NCBI GenBank assembly: GCA_951813555.1
Contig: OX638344.1
Span: 744,001-808,000, forward strand
Length of the DNA stretch: 64,000 nucleotides
Reading direction: 5' to 3'
Source of the DNA: an uncultured Acidimicrobiales bacterium
GTDB taxonomy: Bacteria > Actinomycetota > Acidimicrobiia > Acidimicrobiales > Bin134
How positions within the stretch are numbered: the first letter of the stretch is position 1; each line of letters starts with the position of its first letter. Below, piece by piece: positions 34,001-43,983 of this stretch. The position numbers and the translations under genes are program-made. The notes under the pieces were generated by a model. It saw nothing but the letters and a program-made list of their open reading frames with translations. It was not told the origin of the DNA and searched no databases.

Positions 34001-36235
34001 ATGACCTCCAACAACCAGCCCTACGGCGGCACCATCGGCAACACCGTCGCCGACTCCACCCCCTGGTGGCCCAACCCAACAACCCCGCCAGAAGGCAGCC
34101 CCAACGTAGTAATGGTCGTCCTAGACGACGTCGGCTTCGCCGACCTGGGCTGCTACGGCTCCGAGATCGACACCCCCACCATGGACGCCCTGGCCGCCAA
34201 CGGCCTGCGCTACAACAACTTCCACACCACCGCAATCTGCTCCCCCACCCGAGCCTGCCTGCTCACCGGCCGCAACCACCACTCGGTGGGCATGGCCGTG
34301 GTCAGCAACTGGGACACCGGTTTCCCCGGCTGCACCGGGCGCATCTCCAACCGGGCGGCCACCATGGCCGAGATGCTCCGCCCCGCGGGCTACTCCACCT
34401 TCGCGGTGGGCAAGTGGCACCTGGCCCCCATCGAGGACACCACCGCGGCCGGCCCATTCGACCAGTGGCCGCTCCAGCGGGGGTTCGACCGCTACTACGG
34501 GTTCTTGGACGGGGCCACCAACCAGTGGGACCCCGACCTGGTGGCCGACAACCACCACATCGATGCCCCCGACAAGCCCGGCTACCACGTCACCGAGGAT
34601 CTGGTGGACCAGGCCATCGGCATGGTCACCGCCCAAACCTCGGCGTGGCCCGAACGACCGTTCTTCCTATATCTGTGCTTCGGCACCGGCCACTATCCGA
34701 TCCACGCTCCCAAGCCCCACATAGATCGCTACAACGGGCGCTACGACACCGGCTGGGGCGCCATCCGAGAGGAGCGCTTCGCCCGTCAAAAGGAAATCGG
34801 CATCATCCCAGCCGACACCGAACTGCCCCCATTCAACCCCGGCGTGCCCGAATGGGAGGAGCTGAGCGCCGACGAGCAGCGGTTAGCCACCCGGATGCAG
34901 CAGGCCTACGCCGGGATGCTCACCCACACCGACGAGCACCTGGGCCGGCTCATCGCCACGCTCCAGGAGATCGGCCAGGCCGACAACACCGTGTTCTTGC
35001 TGCTGTCCGACAACGGGGCCACCCAGGAGGGCGGCCCGTCGGGCCATGAGAACGCCATGCGCTTCATCAACGGCCTCGAACCCCGGTCCTTGGCCCAACA
35101 GCTGGCCGACATCGACGAGATCGGCGGACCCAACTCGTGGATGGCCTACCCCATGGGGTGGGCCATGGCCGGCAACACCCCGCTGAAGTGGTACAAGCAG
35201 AACACCCATGCCGGAGGGGTGCGGGATCCGCTCATCATCTCCTGGCCCGCTGGCATCTCCGACACGGGGGCAGTGCGCACCCAGTACCACCATGTGAGCG
35301 ACATCGCCCCCACTCTGTTGGAGGCCATCGGCCTCGAGCCTCCCGAAGAGATGGCCGGAGTGGAGCAGATGCCGATCGAGGGCACCAGCATGGTCTACTC
35401 CTTCTCCGACGCTGGGGCCCCCACCGCCAAGGCCGAGCAGTACTACGAGATGCTGGGCCACCGGGCCATGTGGGCCGACGGCTGGAAGGCGGTGACCCGC
35501 CACATCCAGGGGGAGAGCTTCGACGAGGACCGGTGGGAGCTGTACCACCTGGATCGCGACTTCTCCGAGGCCCGAGACCTGGCCGACGATGAGCCCGACC
35601 GGCTGGCCGCCCTCATCGACCGCTGGTGGGAGGCGGCCCGCCACTATCAGGTGCTGCCCCTGGACGACCGCATCCTGGAACGGTTCCACGTGCCCAAGCC
35701 CCGGCCCATCACCAACCGGTCCCGGTTCGTCTATTACCCGGGTGCGTACATCCCCAGCGACGGCTGTCCCGACCTCAAGAACGTGTCCTATGAGATCGCC
35801 GTCGAGCTAGAGCGAGCCGAGGTCGACGACGGAACGCTGCTGGCCTGCGGCGATGTAGCGTCGGGGTTCGCCCTGTTCATCCAAGACGGCCATCTGGTGT
35901 GGGACTACAACATGGCCTGGGAGCACTACGTGGCCGCGTCGGCTGAGCCACTGTCAGCCGGAGCGCACACAGTAACCGCGGCCTTCCAGCGCACCGACAG
36001 CTACGCCGGCACCGGCCGGCTGCTGGTGGACGGCGTCGAGGTCGGGTCGGTGGCTATGCCCCAAACCCACAACACCCACATCCACGCGGTGGGCATCAGC
36101 GTGGGCTTCACCAAAGCGCCGTCCCCCAGCCCCCGCTACACCGGCCAATTCCCGTTCACCGGTCGCATCATCCACGCCGTCATCAACCTCGGAGACGACC
36201 GAGAACTCCCCGATCAGGCGCTCATCCTCGACTGA
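34001..36235 (+). CDS. Arylsulfatase (type I, formylglycine-dependent)
   Basis: 744 residues from ATG 34001. The formylglycine motif CSPTR starts at C80, followed by ACLLTGRNHH; metal ligands include VVLDDVGFADLGCYG and LLSDNGATQEGG, and GKWHL is the conserved Lys-His segment. There is no signal peptide, so it is cytoplasmic unless exported otherwise. About 200 C-terminal residues (after FHVPKPRP) form a beta-rich lectin-like domain, as in the large actinobacterial sulfatases. No formylglycine-generating enzyme gene is in the window. Probable role is sulfate-ester scavenging. Confidence 0.92.
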   Translation: MTSNNQPYGGTIGNTVADSTPWWPNPTTPPEGSPNVVMVVLDDVGFADLGCYGSEIDTPTMDALAANGLRYNNFHTTAICSPTRACLLTGRNHHSVGMAVVSNWDTGFPGCTGRISNRAATMAEMLRPAGYSTFAVGKWHLAPIEDTTAAGPFDQWPLQRGFDRYYGFLDGATNQWDPDLVADNHHIDAPDKPGYHVTEDLVDQAIGMVTAQTSAWPERPFFLYLCFGTGHYPIHAPKPHIDRYNGRYDTGWGAIREERFARQKEIGIIPADTELPPFNPGVPEWEELSADEQRLATRMQQAYAGMLTHTDEHLGRLIATLQEIGQADNTVFLLLSDNGATQEGGPSGHENAMRFINGLEPRSLAQQLADIDEIGGPNSWMAYPMGWAMAGNTPLKWYKQNTHAGGVRDPLIISWPAGISDTGAVRTQYHHVSDIAPTLLEAIGLEPPEEMAGVEQMPIEGTSMVYSFSDAGAPTAKAEQYYEMLGHRAMWADGWKAVTRHIQGESFDEDRWELYHLDRDFSEARDLADDEPDRLAALIDRWWEAARHYQVLPLDDRILERFHVPKPRPITNRSRFVYYPGAYIPSDGCPDLKNVSYEIAVELERAEVDDGTLLACGDVASGFALFIQDGHLVWDYNMAWEHYVAASAEPLSAGAHTVTAAFQRTDSYAGTGRLLVDGVEVGSVAMPQTHNTHIHAVGISVGFTKAPSPSPRYTGQFPFTGRIIHAVINLGDDRELPDQALILD

Positions 36236-36283
36236 GCAGCGCGGCGGCAACCCCACACCAACAAAAGGGCGGTGACTTCGCTG

Positions 36284-36697
36284 TCAATCGCACCCAAAGT
36301 TCTCGGTAGTTGGTTGATAGTCCATCGGTTCAAGTTCAAGGCTTGGAGATACTTCCAGGCGTTCAGGTTCCGCCAGAGTGACCACGAGATCAATCTCTTC
36401 AATGTCATTGACGAACGGCTCCCATGACGAAGGGATCCAGTCGATGGCGGAATCATCGGCATCAACCGCGACCCAGAGGGTTTCGTTGATGGGACGGTCC
36501 AGGTACTTCACCCCGCAGTGAACCCAGAAGTTGTGGATGTTCGCCGATTCTCCAACAGCGAGGTCGCCAAGAGTCTCGAGAGGTCGAACATCGGTTGCAG
36601 CCCCACCGTCTCTGCTAGTCGAAGAACACGAGACCACCATTGGCGCGACGAGAACGATCCAGAAAAGCAGAACTGCTCTTCTCCGCGTTGTCTCCAT
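36284..36697 (-). CDS. Small lipoprotein of unknown function
   Basis: 137 residues. METTRRRAVLLFWIVLVAPMVVSC is a lipoprotein signal with lipobox VVSC; the mature part begins SSTSRDGG. The rest is acidic with two further cysteines (HCGVKYL and the C-terminal FGCD) and no known domain. Lies 3 bp downstream of the VapC-like stop on the same strand, but probably unrelated in function. Confidence 0.65.
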   Translation of the reverse strand: METTRRRAVLLFWIVLVAPMVVSCSSTSRDGGAATDVRPLETLGDLAVGESANIHNFWVHCGVKYLDRPINETLWVAVDADDSAIDWIPSSWEPFVNDIEEIDLVVTLAEPERLEVSPSLELEPMDYQPTTENFGCD

Positions 36698-36700
36698 GCG

Positions 36701-37084
36701 CTACACCCCTACGATGGCAACATCTTGAGCGTTCTCAGCGAGGGCTGGCAGATCTTCTAGGTCAGTTGTCAATACCGAGCCGACCGGTTCAGCTACGGCT
36801 ACAACCAAAGCATCAACGGCTGATCCACGCCGAGCTTGGGACCTGAGCTGGCTGGCGCGCCTCACAAGGCGTTCGCTGATGTGCTCAACGACGTCACAGG
36901 ATTTGAGAAGTCGGTTGGTATTGGCATCCTTCCCCGGGTCGCCGTGCAAGCATTCGATGAGCACCGGGGAGGGCACGACCGGAGGCCAGAGTCCCTCATG
37001 TTGTAGAGCCTCGATTAGCGAGGCGGCACGGCGGTTTCGCTCGGCAAGAAATGACACCCCGCCAGAATCAAGAACCAGCGCCAC
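36701..37084 (-). CDS. vapC: VapC-type PIN-domain toxin
   Basis: 127 residues. The PIN acidic residues are in LVLDSGGVSFL (first Asp), SPVLIECLHG (Glu), and SAVDALVVAVAE with VLTTDLEDLPAL (later Asps). Toxins of this class are site-specific RNases, often against tRNA or rRNA. The start adjoins the antitoxin stop with no gap. All active-site acids are present. Confidence 0.85.
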   Translation of the reverse strand: MALVLDSGGVSFLAERNRRAASLIEALQHEGLWPPVVPSPVLIECLHGDPGKDANTNRLLKSCDVVEHISERLVRRASQLRSQARRGSAVDALVVAVAEPVGSVLTTDLEDLPALAENAQDVAIVGV

Positions 37085-37333
37085 TCAACTAGCCGCTCGA
37101 TCGGCACGACGAGCCAGCCGCGCCGCAAGGTCTTGAGCCCAGGCGGTCTGGGCTGGATCTGGCGTTCCAACCTCTGCCAGTAGCTCCGACAAGTACTCCT
37201 CTCCCGCTCCGAGTAGCCGGCGCAGTCGCAACTCCACCCGCACTGCCTCCTGAAGAAGTTCAGAAGCAGCCAGTCCTTGGGACTTCACCTCGGTATATAG
37301 GTCATCGGGCAGGTAGACCTGCATCCTCGGCAT
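37085..37333 (-). CDS. vapB: VapB-type ribbon-helix-helix antitoxin
   Basis: 82 residues from ATG 37333 (MPRMQVYLPDDLYTEVK), the usual start of actinobacterial CopG/RHH VapB proteins; a longer frame to 37360 exists but would cover the promoter. LAASELLQEAVRVELR is the second RHH helix; the C-terminal TAWAQDLAARLARRAD binds the toxin. A TATAGT -10 element ends 7 nt before the ATG, so the mRNA is probably leaderless. Confidence 0.85.
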   Translation of the reverse strand: MPRMQVYLPDDLYTEVKSQGLAASELLQEAVRVELRLRRLLGAGEEYLSELLAEVGTPDPAQTAWAQDLAARLARRADRAAS

Positions 37334-37346
37334 ACGCCTAACTATA
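37334..37346 (-). promoter_or_regulatory. Leaderless promoter of vapBC
   Basis: On the minus strand TATAGT (37346-37341) is followed by 7 nt and then the ATG (37333). Same geometry as the promoter of the MazEF-type operon at 6226; no Shine-Dalgarno is present. Confidence 0.5.
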
Positions 37347-37395
37347 CACACATACGTCACCCTATGGAGCCCCTAGGAGCAATGGGTGCCAGCCC

Positions 37396-38817
37396 GTGGC
37401 GCGATATCTTGATCGAGTGGCCGATGGAGACCGGAAGTGGAACTTCGTGGTCGCGGCCAATCGCCTCCCGGTGAGGCGGGTCTGGGAAGGCGATACGGCC
37501 AAGTGGGTTCCCAGTCCAGGCGGGCTGGTGTCGGCTCTGCGGCCGGTCATGTCGGGCAATCCCGAAGCGGCGTGGGTGGGTTGGACCGGCGTCCCCGGCC
37601 CGGGGGCTGATGCCTTCGAGGTGGACGGGTTCCAGTGCCACCCGGTGGGCGTCAGCCAGGGAGAGCTCCAGCTGTTCTATGAGGGGTTCTCCAACGCCAC
37701 CCTGTGGCCTCTGTTCCACGATGCCCTTGTGCCCCCCGAATATCACCGCACTTGGTGGGATGCCTATCGCACCGTCAACCAGCGCTACGCCGCCACCGTG
37801 GCGCAGTTGGCCGCCCCCGGCGCCAGCGTGTGGATCCACGACTACCACCTGCTGCTGGTGCCCGGCCTGCTGCGACAGGCCCGGCCCGACCTGCGGATCG
37901 GGTTCTTCCTCCACATACCATTCCCGGCCCGCGAGCTGTACATCCGGCTGCCCTGGCGGGCCGAGATCATCGACGGCCTGTTGGGCGCGGATCTAATCGG
38001 CCTGCAAACCGCGTTGGGCGCCGACAACTTCTGCCGGGCAGTGAACCGGATTACCGGAGCCAAGACCACCGGAAAGGTGATCTCGCAAAACGGCCGGACC
38101 ACCCAAGTGGGCGCCTTCCCCATCGGCATAGACGTAGAACGGATCGCCCGATTGGCCGCTGATCCGGGCGTAGTGGCCCGAGCAGCGGAGATCCGCCAAG
38201 CCCTCGGCTCGCCAGCCACCGTGCTGTTGGGGGTGGACCGCCTCGACTACACCAAGGGCATCGAAGTCCGGCTGCGGGCCTTCCGAGAGCTGCTGGCCGA
38301 GCGGCGGCTGTCGATGGACCAGTGCGTGCTGGTACAGATCGCCGAGCCCAGCCGGTCGCAGGTCACCGGCTACGCCGAAGTCCGCCAGGCAGTCGAGCAG
38401 ATGGTGGGCGACGTGAACGGGAACTTCGGGGTGATGGGCCGTCCCGTGGTCCACTACCTGCACCAGAGCCACCCCATCGAGGAGCTGGTGGCCATGTACC
38501 TCATAGCTGATGTGATGCTGGTGACCCCGCTGCGTGACGGCATGAACCTGGTGGCCAAGGAGTACGTGGCCTGCCGCTCGCACAACACCGGGGTGCTGGT
38601 GCTCTCTGAGTTCACCGGGGCGGCCCAAGAACTACGGACCGCCGAGCTGATCAACCCCCACGACATCGAGGGGCTGAAGACCGCCATGGAAGCTGCCGCT
38701 CACCGCTCCGGCGCCGACGCCGAACCCGCCATGCGGACCATGAGACGGGTGGTGAGAACCAACACCGCCCAGCGCTGGGCCGAGCGCTTCCTCGACCGCC
38801 TGGAAGCATGCCCATGA
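37396..38817 (+). CDS. otsA: Trehalose-6-phosphate synthase (GT20)
   Basis: 473 residues from GTG 37396. [14 protein letters not shown] at the N-terminus, [33 protein letters not shown] and [16 protein letters not shown] are the glycosyltransferase 20 landmarks for UDP-glucose and glucose-6-phosphate binding. It makes trehalose-6-phosphate in the cytoplasm. It overlaps the next gene, which supplies the phosphatase, by 4 bp. Confidence 0.95.
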   Translation: MARYLDRVADGDRKWNFVVAANRLPVRRVWEGDTAKWVPSPGGLVSALRPVMSGNPEAAWVGWTGVPGPGADAFEVDGFQCHPVGVSQGELQLFYEGFSNATLWPLFHDALVPPEYHRTWWDAYRTVNQRYAATVAQLAAPGASVWIHDYHLLLVPGLLRQARPDLRIGFFLHIPFPARELYIRLPWRAEIIDGLLGADLIGLQTALGADNFCRAVNRITGAKTTGKVISQNGRTTQVGAFPIGIDVERIARLAADPGVVARAAEIRQALGSPATVLLGVDRLDYTKGIEVRLRAFRELLAERRLSMDQCVLVQIAEPSRSQVTGYAEVRQAVEQMVGDVNGNFGVMGRPVVHYLHQSHPIEELVAMYLIADVMLVTPLRDGMNLVAKEYVACRSHNTGVLVLSEFTGAAQELRTAELINPHDIEGLKTAMEAAAHRSGADAEPAMRTMRRVVRTNTAQRWAERFLDRLEACP

Positions 38818-41387
38818 CCGAGGCCACCGCGGGCGGCCCGATCATGACCGCCGAAGAAACCGACACCAGGCTCCGGGAGCTGGCCCGGATGCCGGTACTG
38901 CTGGTGGCCTGCGACTACGACGGCACTCTGTCCCCCATCATCGATAATCCTGATGATGCCCGACCCACCCGGGAATCGGTGGCCGCCCTGCGACAGCTCG
39001 CTGCCATGCCCGACACCCACGTGGCGGTGATCTCCGGGCGTGCCCTGCGGGACCTGGCCGCCCTGAGCCGCCTGCCTGAGGAGATCCACCTAGTGGGCAG
39101 CCACGGCACCGAGTTCGACGTGGGCTTCGCCGACGACTTGTCTTTAGATCAGCGGGAACGACGCGACCGGGTGCTGGAAAAGCTGAACGACATCGCCCGC
39201 CGCGACCACGGGTTCATCATCGAGCCCAAGCCCGCCGGGGTCGCCTTCCACTACCGCAAGGCCGACTCCGAGATCGCGGCCCAAGCGGTAGACGAAGTGC
39301 TGAACGGGCCGGGCAAGTGGGACGGCGTTCACGTCAAGTCCGGGAAGATGGTGGTGGAGCTCTCGGTGCTCGACCTCAACAAGGGCGACGCCTTAGACCG
39401 GCTGAGAACCGATGTGTCGGCCGAAGCGGTGATATTCGCGGGTGACGACGTGACCGACGAGGACGGCTTCGCGCGGCTGGCCGGCCCCGATCTGGGACTC
39501 AAGGTGGGAATGGGACCCACCCTGGCCCGCGCTCGGTTGGACGACCCCCAGGCGGTGGCTCAAGTGCTGGCCCTATTGGCCGAGCGGCGGCGGGCGTGGC
39601 TGATGGGCGAGCACGCCCTGCCCATCGAACGCCACAGCCTGCTCAGCGACCAGCGGACGGTGGCGCTGGTCACCGCCGATGCCTCGGTCAATTGGATGTG
39701 CCATCCCCGAGCCGATTCACCGGCGGTGTTCGCCGGGCTGCTGGGGGGTGCGAGGGCGGGACACTTTTCGGTGAGCCGTCCCGACGAAAGCCCTCCTCTC
39801 TCCCACCGCTACCTGGACGGCACCATGATCACCGAGACCCGATGGTCAGACGTTACGGTGACCGACTACCTGGACTGCTCCGACGGGCGACCAACCGAAC
39901 CGGCGGGGCGCACCAACTTGATCCGGGCCATCGACGGAACCGGGCGGATCCGCATCGAGTTCGCCCCCCGGCTGGACTTCGGCCGGGCCCCCACCGGCCT
40001 GCATATGATCGATGGCGGCCTCGAAGTGTGGGGGGCGGCCGAGACCATGGTTCTGTTGTCGCCGGGAGTGAGCTGGAACATCGTCGACGACGGCCCCCAC
40101 CAGACCGCTGTGGCCGACGTCGAGCTGGATGGAGCACCGCTGGTGCTGATGCTGCGCCTCGGCGTCCACGGCCGCCCCCACCGAACCGATCTAACCGAAT
40201 CCGACCGGCGACAAGTCACCGAACGCCACTGGCAAGACTGGGTGAAGACGCTGACACTGCCACCCACAGCAAGCGATGAAGTCGAGCGCTCGGCGCTGGT
40301 GCTAAAAGCGCTGTGCCACCAGCCCTCCGGGGCGATGCTGGCCGCGGCCACCACCAGCCTGCCCGAAGTGCTGGGCGGAGTGCGCAACTGGGACTACCGC
40401 TATTGCTGGCCCCGGGATGCCAGCATGAGCGCGGCCGCGCTGCTGGCCCTGGGCAGCAGCCAGGAGGCCAGCGATCTGCTCGACTGGATCCTCGACCGGG
40501 TGGAGCACCTCCCCAGCCCCGAGCAGCTTCGGCCGGTATACCCGTTGGTGGGCGACGAGGCCCTGCCCGAGGCGGTGCTGCCCGAGCTGGCCGGCTATGC
40601 GGGAAGCCGCCCGGTACGGATCGGCAATGCCGCCGAGCACCAAGTGCAGCTCGATGTGTTCGGACCGGTGGTCGACCTGGCTTGGCGGCTCTGCGATGCC
40701 CAGGTGACCCTCACCGAGCGGCACTGGGAGGTGGTGAAGGCGGTGGTGGGCGCGGTGGCCACCCGCTGGCATGAGCCCGACCACGGAATCTGGGAGGAGC
40801 GCCGCCCACCCCGCCACCACGTCCACTCCAAGGTGATGTGCTGGATGGCGGTGGACCGGGCCATAAAGATCGCCGAACGCCTCGACCCGGAACTGGCCCT
40901 GTACTGGAGCCCGCTTCGCCACCAGATCGCCGCCGATGTGGTGGATAACGGCTGGAGCGAGCAGCGCCACTCCTACACCACCGCCTACGGATCCACCGAC
41001 CTCGACGCCAGCCTGCTGTGGATCGGACTGAGCGGGCTGCTGCCCCCGACCGACCCCCGGTTCGTGTCCACCCTCAAAGCGGTGGAGAGCGAGCTGCGAG
41101 ACGGCCAGACGGTGTACCGCTACCGCCACGACGACGGACTGCCCGGCACCGAGGGCGGGTTCTTGATCTGCACGTCGTGGCTGATCGAGGCCTACGTACT
41201 CATTGGCCAACCCGACGACGCCCGGGCCTTATTCGACCGCTACCTCTACCTCTGCGGTCCCACCGGCCTGCTCCCCGAGCAGTACGACCCGATCAGCGAG
41301 CGCCTACTGGGCAACCACCCCCAGGCCTATTCCCACCTAGGGCTCATCAACGCCGCAATAGCCCTCTCAGCCCCCTTCGGGGGCTAG
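38814..41387 (+). CDS. otsB: Trehalose-6-phosphate phosphatase fused to a GH15 trehalase/glucoamylase-like domain
   Basis: 857 residues from ATG 38814, which overlaps the otsA stop (ATGA) and has GGAAG at 7 nt; ATG 38808 is an alternative. Residues about 25-255 are the HAD phosphatase OtsB: DYDGTL (34-39), ISGRALRDL, GSHGTEFD, GDDVTDEDGF. From about 262 on the protein is a complete GH15 domain: NWMCHPRADSPAVFAGLL, RNWDYRYCWPRDASM, GIWEERRPPRHHVHS, GGFLICTSWLIEAY and LPEQYDPISERLLGNHPQAYSH, including the two catalytic Glu regions. One chain could therefore both form trehalose and cleave it, or the GH15 part acts on another alpha-glucoside. Confidence 0.9.
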   Translation: MTEATAGGPIMTAEETDTRLRELARMPVLLVACDYDGTLSPIIDNPDDARPTRESVAALRQLAAMPDTHVAVISGRALRDLAALSRLPEEIHLVGSHGTEFDVGFADDLSLDQRERRDRVLEKLNDIARRDHGFIIEPKPAGVAFHYRKADSEIAAQAVDEVLNGPGKWDGVHVKSGKMVVELSVLDLNKGDALDRLRTDVSAEAVIFAGDDVTDEDGFARLAGPDLGLKVGMGPTLARARLDDPQAVAQVLALLAERRRAWLMGEHALPIERHSLLSDQRTVALVTADASVNWMCHPRADSPAVFAGLLGGARAGHFSVSRPDESPPLSHRYLDGTMITETRWSDVTVTDYLDCSDGRPTEPAGRTNLIRAIDGTGRIRIEFAPRLDFGRAPTGLHMIDGGLEVWGAAETMVLLSPGVSWNIVDDGPHQTAVADVELDGAPLVLMLRLGVHGRPHRTDLTESDRRQVTERHWQDWVKTLTLPPTASDEVERSALVLKALCHQPSGAMLAAATTSLPEVLGGVRNWDYRYCWPRDASMSAAALLALGSSQEASDLLDWILDRVEHLPSPEQLRPVYPLVGDEALPEAVLPELAGYAGSRPVRIGNAAEHQVQLDVFGPVVDLAWRLCDAQVTLTERHWEVVKAVVGAVATRWHEPDHGIWEERRPPRHHVHSKVMCWMAVDRAIKIAERLDPELALYWSPLRHQIAADVVDNGWSEQRHSYTTAYGSTDLDASLLWIGLSGLLPPTDPRFVSTLKAVESELRDGQTVYRYRHDDGLPGTEGGFLICTSWLIEAYVLIGQPDDARALFDRYLYLCGPTGLLPEQYDPISERLLGNHPQAYSHLGLINAAIALSAPFGG

Positions 41388-43749
41388 GCCGATCCTGCGA
41401 CTCGGCAATCAGCCCCCAGATCCGCTCAGGTGTGGCCGGCATGGCCACGTCGTTGATTCCCAGTGGGGACAAAGCGTCGGCGACGGCGTTGATCACCGCC
41501 GGGGTGGAGGCGATGGTGCCGGCTTCGCCGATGCCCTTCACCCCCATCGGGTTGGTGGGGCTGGGGGTCACCGTTGAATCGGTGCGGAACGACGGGGTCT
41601 CCGCCGGCGACGGCACCAAGTAGTCCAGGAAACTGACATTGCGGGGCTGGCCGTCGGCGTCGAACGCGGCCTCCTCCCACAGCGCCTGGGCCACCCCTTG
41701 GAGGATGCCGCCGTGGATCTGGCCCTCAACCACCATGGGGTTGATCTGGTTGCCGCAATCGTCCACCGCCACGTAGTCCACCATCTCCACGTCACCGGTC
41801 TCGGTGTCCACCTCAACCACGGCGACGTGGGTCCCGAACGGGAAGGTGAAGTTGGGCGGGTCCCATGTCATGTGGCCCTCGAGGTTGGGCTCGAGTCCGT
41901 CGGGCAGGTTGTGGGCGGTGAACGCCTCGAAGGCGATCGCGGCCAGCGGCATCTCGGCGTCGGGCTGGCCCTTCACCCGGAAGGTGCCGTCGGAGAACTC
42001 CAAGTCCTCAACGTTGGCCTCCATCTGGTGGGCGGCGATGAGCCGAGCCTTATCGATGACCTTCTCAGCCGCCATGTACACCGCAGTTCCTCCCACCGAC
42101 AGCGAGCGGGAGCCGTAGGAGTCGAGTCCCAGCGGGGAGATGGCGGTGTCGGAGTGCAGCACCTCCACATCGTCGGGGTCAACCCCCAGCTGGTCGGCCA
42201 CGATCATCGACCAGCACGTCTCATGGCCCTGGCCGTGGGGCGAGGTGCCGGTCACCACCTGCACCTTGGCGGTGGGCAGCACCCGAACGGTGGCCGACTC
42301 CCAGCCGCCGGCCGCGTAGTTCAACGAGGCCAGCACTCGGCTGGGGGCCAGACCGCACATCTCCACATAGCTCGACAGGCCTATCCCCAGCTGGCGAGGG
42401 TCGCCTGCGGCCCGACGCTCGGCCTGTTGGGCCCGCAAACCCTCGTAATCCACCATCTCCAGGGCCCGCTCCAGGGCCAGCGGGTAGTTGCCGCTGTCGA
42501 ACAGCAGCCCGGCCCCCGAGCTATAGGGAAACTGCTCAGGGGCGATGAAGTTGCGCCGCCTGATCTCGGCCGGGTCCACCCCGGTGGCCGCGGCCAGCGA
42601 GTCCATGGCCCGCTCGATGGCGTAGGTGGCCTCGGGCCGGCCCGCGCCCCGGTAGGCGTCGGTTGGGGTCATGTTGGTGAACACTCCCGTGCACACGAAG
42701 GAGTAGTTCGGGATGTCGTAGCAGCCGTGGTACAGGAAGGCACCCAGCAGGGGCACGCCGGGAGTAACCAGCTGGAGATAGGCCCCCATGTCGGCCACCA
42801 GCTTCACCCGCACCGCGCTGATGCGGCCCTCGGCATCGGCGGCCAGCTCAATGTCCTGGATCTGGCCCCGGCCCTGGATGGTGGATGCGGCTGCCTCGGA
42901 GCGTCCCTCGGTCCAACGCACCGGGACTCCATGGCGCAGGGCCAGCGCGGTGCACATGATTTCCTCGGCGTAGACGTTCAGCTTGGAGCCGAAGCCGCCT
43001 CCCACCGCGGGGGCCACCACCCGCACCTTCTGCTCCGGCAGGCCCAAAGTGAGGGCCACCATGACCTTGAGGATGTGGGGAATCTGGGTTGCCGAGTAGA
43101 TGGTGATGTCGCCCCCGAACGGCGCCGGCACGGCGATCACCCCACGGGGCTCCATCGCCGCCGGGATGAGCCGCTGCTGGATGTAGCGTTCCTTCACCAC
43201 GTGGGCAGCCGAGGAGAACGCGGCCTCCACAGCATCGGCATCAGGGGTCAGCTCCCACGTGTAGGAGGCGTTGGTGCCCAAGTCCTCATGAATGACGGAG
43301 CTATCAGCCAGCGCGTCTTCCAGATTGACCACCGCATCAAGCGGCTCGTAGTCCACCTGGACCAGGGCGGCCGCGTCAGCCGCCCCGTAGCGGTCGTCGG
43401 TCAGCACCACCGCCACCACATCGCCCACGTAGTTGGCCTTGTCCACCGCGATTGGCAGATGCGCCGGATTCTTCATGTCGTCGGTCACCGGCCAAGCACA
43501 CGGCAACGGCCCCCAAGATTCAGCCAGGTCAGCCCCCGAATATGCAGCCACCACCCCATCGGCAGCAAGAGCCCCGCTGAGGTCAACTGACCGGATGCGG
43601 GCATGAGCGTGAGGACTCCGCACACACGCCACCCACAGCACCCCCGTGAGGTCCAGATCGTCCACAAACCGGGCCTCCCCAGTGAGCAGCTCCGGATCCT
43701 CCTTCCGAAGCAACCTACTCCCCACCACCGCCGTCGAGGTATCAGTCAT
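41347..43749 (-). CDS. Form II CoxL-like molybdopterin hydroxylase large subunit
   Basis: 800 residues from ATG 43749, preceded by AGGAGGTGG. Molybdopterin-cytosine-dinucleotide hydroxylase family: SRLLRKEDPELLTGEARFVDD at the N-terminus, VGGGFGSKLNVYAEE, the active-site loop AYRGAGR (form II; true CO dehydrogenases have AYRCSFR), and GQGHETCWSMI. It therefore more likely hydroxylates an aldehyde, purine or other heterocycle than CO. The FAD and [2Fe-2S] subunits are not encoded nearby. Its last 41 bp overlap the convergent otsB-GH15 gene. Confidence 0.88.
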   Translation of the reverse strand: MTDTSTAVVGSRLLRKEDPELLTGEARFVDDLDLTGVLWVACVRSPHAHARIRSVDLSGALAADGVVAAYSGADLAESWGPLPCAWPVTDDMKNPAHLPIAVDKANYVGDVVAVVLTDDRYGAADAAALVQVDYEPLDAVVNLEDALADSSVIHEDLGTNASYTWELTPDADAVEAAFSSAAHVVKERYIQQRLIPAAMEPRGVIAVPAPFGGDITIYSATQIPHILKVMVALTLGLPEQKVRVVAPAVGGGFGSKLNVYAEEIMCTALALRHGVPVRWTEGRSEAAASTIQGRGQIQDIELAADAEGRISAVRVKLVADMGAYLQLVTPGVPLLGAFLYHGCYDIPNYSFVCTGVFTNMTPTDAYRGAGRPEATYAIERAMDSLAAATGVDPAEIRRRNFIAPEQFPYSSGAGLLFDSGNYPLALERALEMVDYEGLRAQQAERRAAGDPRQLGIGLSSYVEMCGLAPSRVLASLNYAAGGWESATVRVLPTAKVQVVTGTSPHGQGHETCWSMIVADQLGVDPDDVEVLHSDTAISPLGLDSYGSRSLSVGGTAVYMAAEKVIDKARLIAAHQMEANVEDLEFSDGTFRVKGQPDAEMPLAAIAFEAFTAHNLPDGLEPNLEGHMTWDPPNFTFPFGTHVAVVEVDTETGDVEMVDYVAVDDCGNQINPMVVEGQIHGGILQGVAQALWEEAAFDADGQPRNVSFLDYLVPSPAETPSFRTDSTVTPSPTNPMGVKGIGEAGTIASTPAVINAVADALSPLGINDVAMPATPERIWGLIAESQDRPSPRRGLRGLLRR
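41369..41385. terminator. Short GC-rich hairpin at the convergent gene ends
   Basis: AGCCCCC-TTC-GGGGGCT, a perfect 7-bp stem overlapping the otsB-GH15 stop codon. It lies within the 41-bp overlap of two convergent genes and may terminate both ways. No T tract. Confidence 0.4.
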
Positions 43750-43983
43750 CTCGCCACCTCCTACTACCCCGCGAGCGTATCCCCACTTTTCTTTCAGTGC
43801 AGCCGATCCTTCGCCCCACAGCAAGAGAACAGAGGCAGGTCTGCGAACAGACCGAAAACCCAGGTGGCTGGGGGTGGCGCCGCAGGCGGACTTGGTCGCT
43901 CCGACGGCCAGCCCACACCCATTAGGACCCGCCAACCACCGGAAGTTGCGCGAAACAACGAGTCCGCAGACCCGCCGGGGAGA

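Noticed and set aside
41698..43590. 630-codon open frame antisense to the CoxL-like gene
   Set aside because: It mirrors the GC-rich codon pattern of the real gene, is His/Gly/Arg-rich with no domain, and has no ribosome-binding site.
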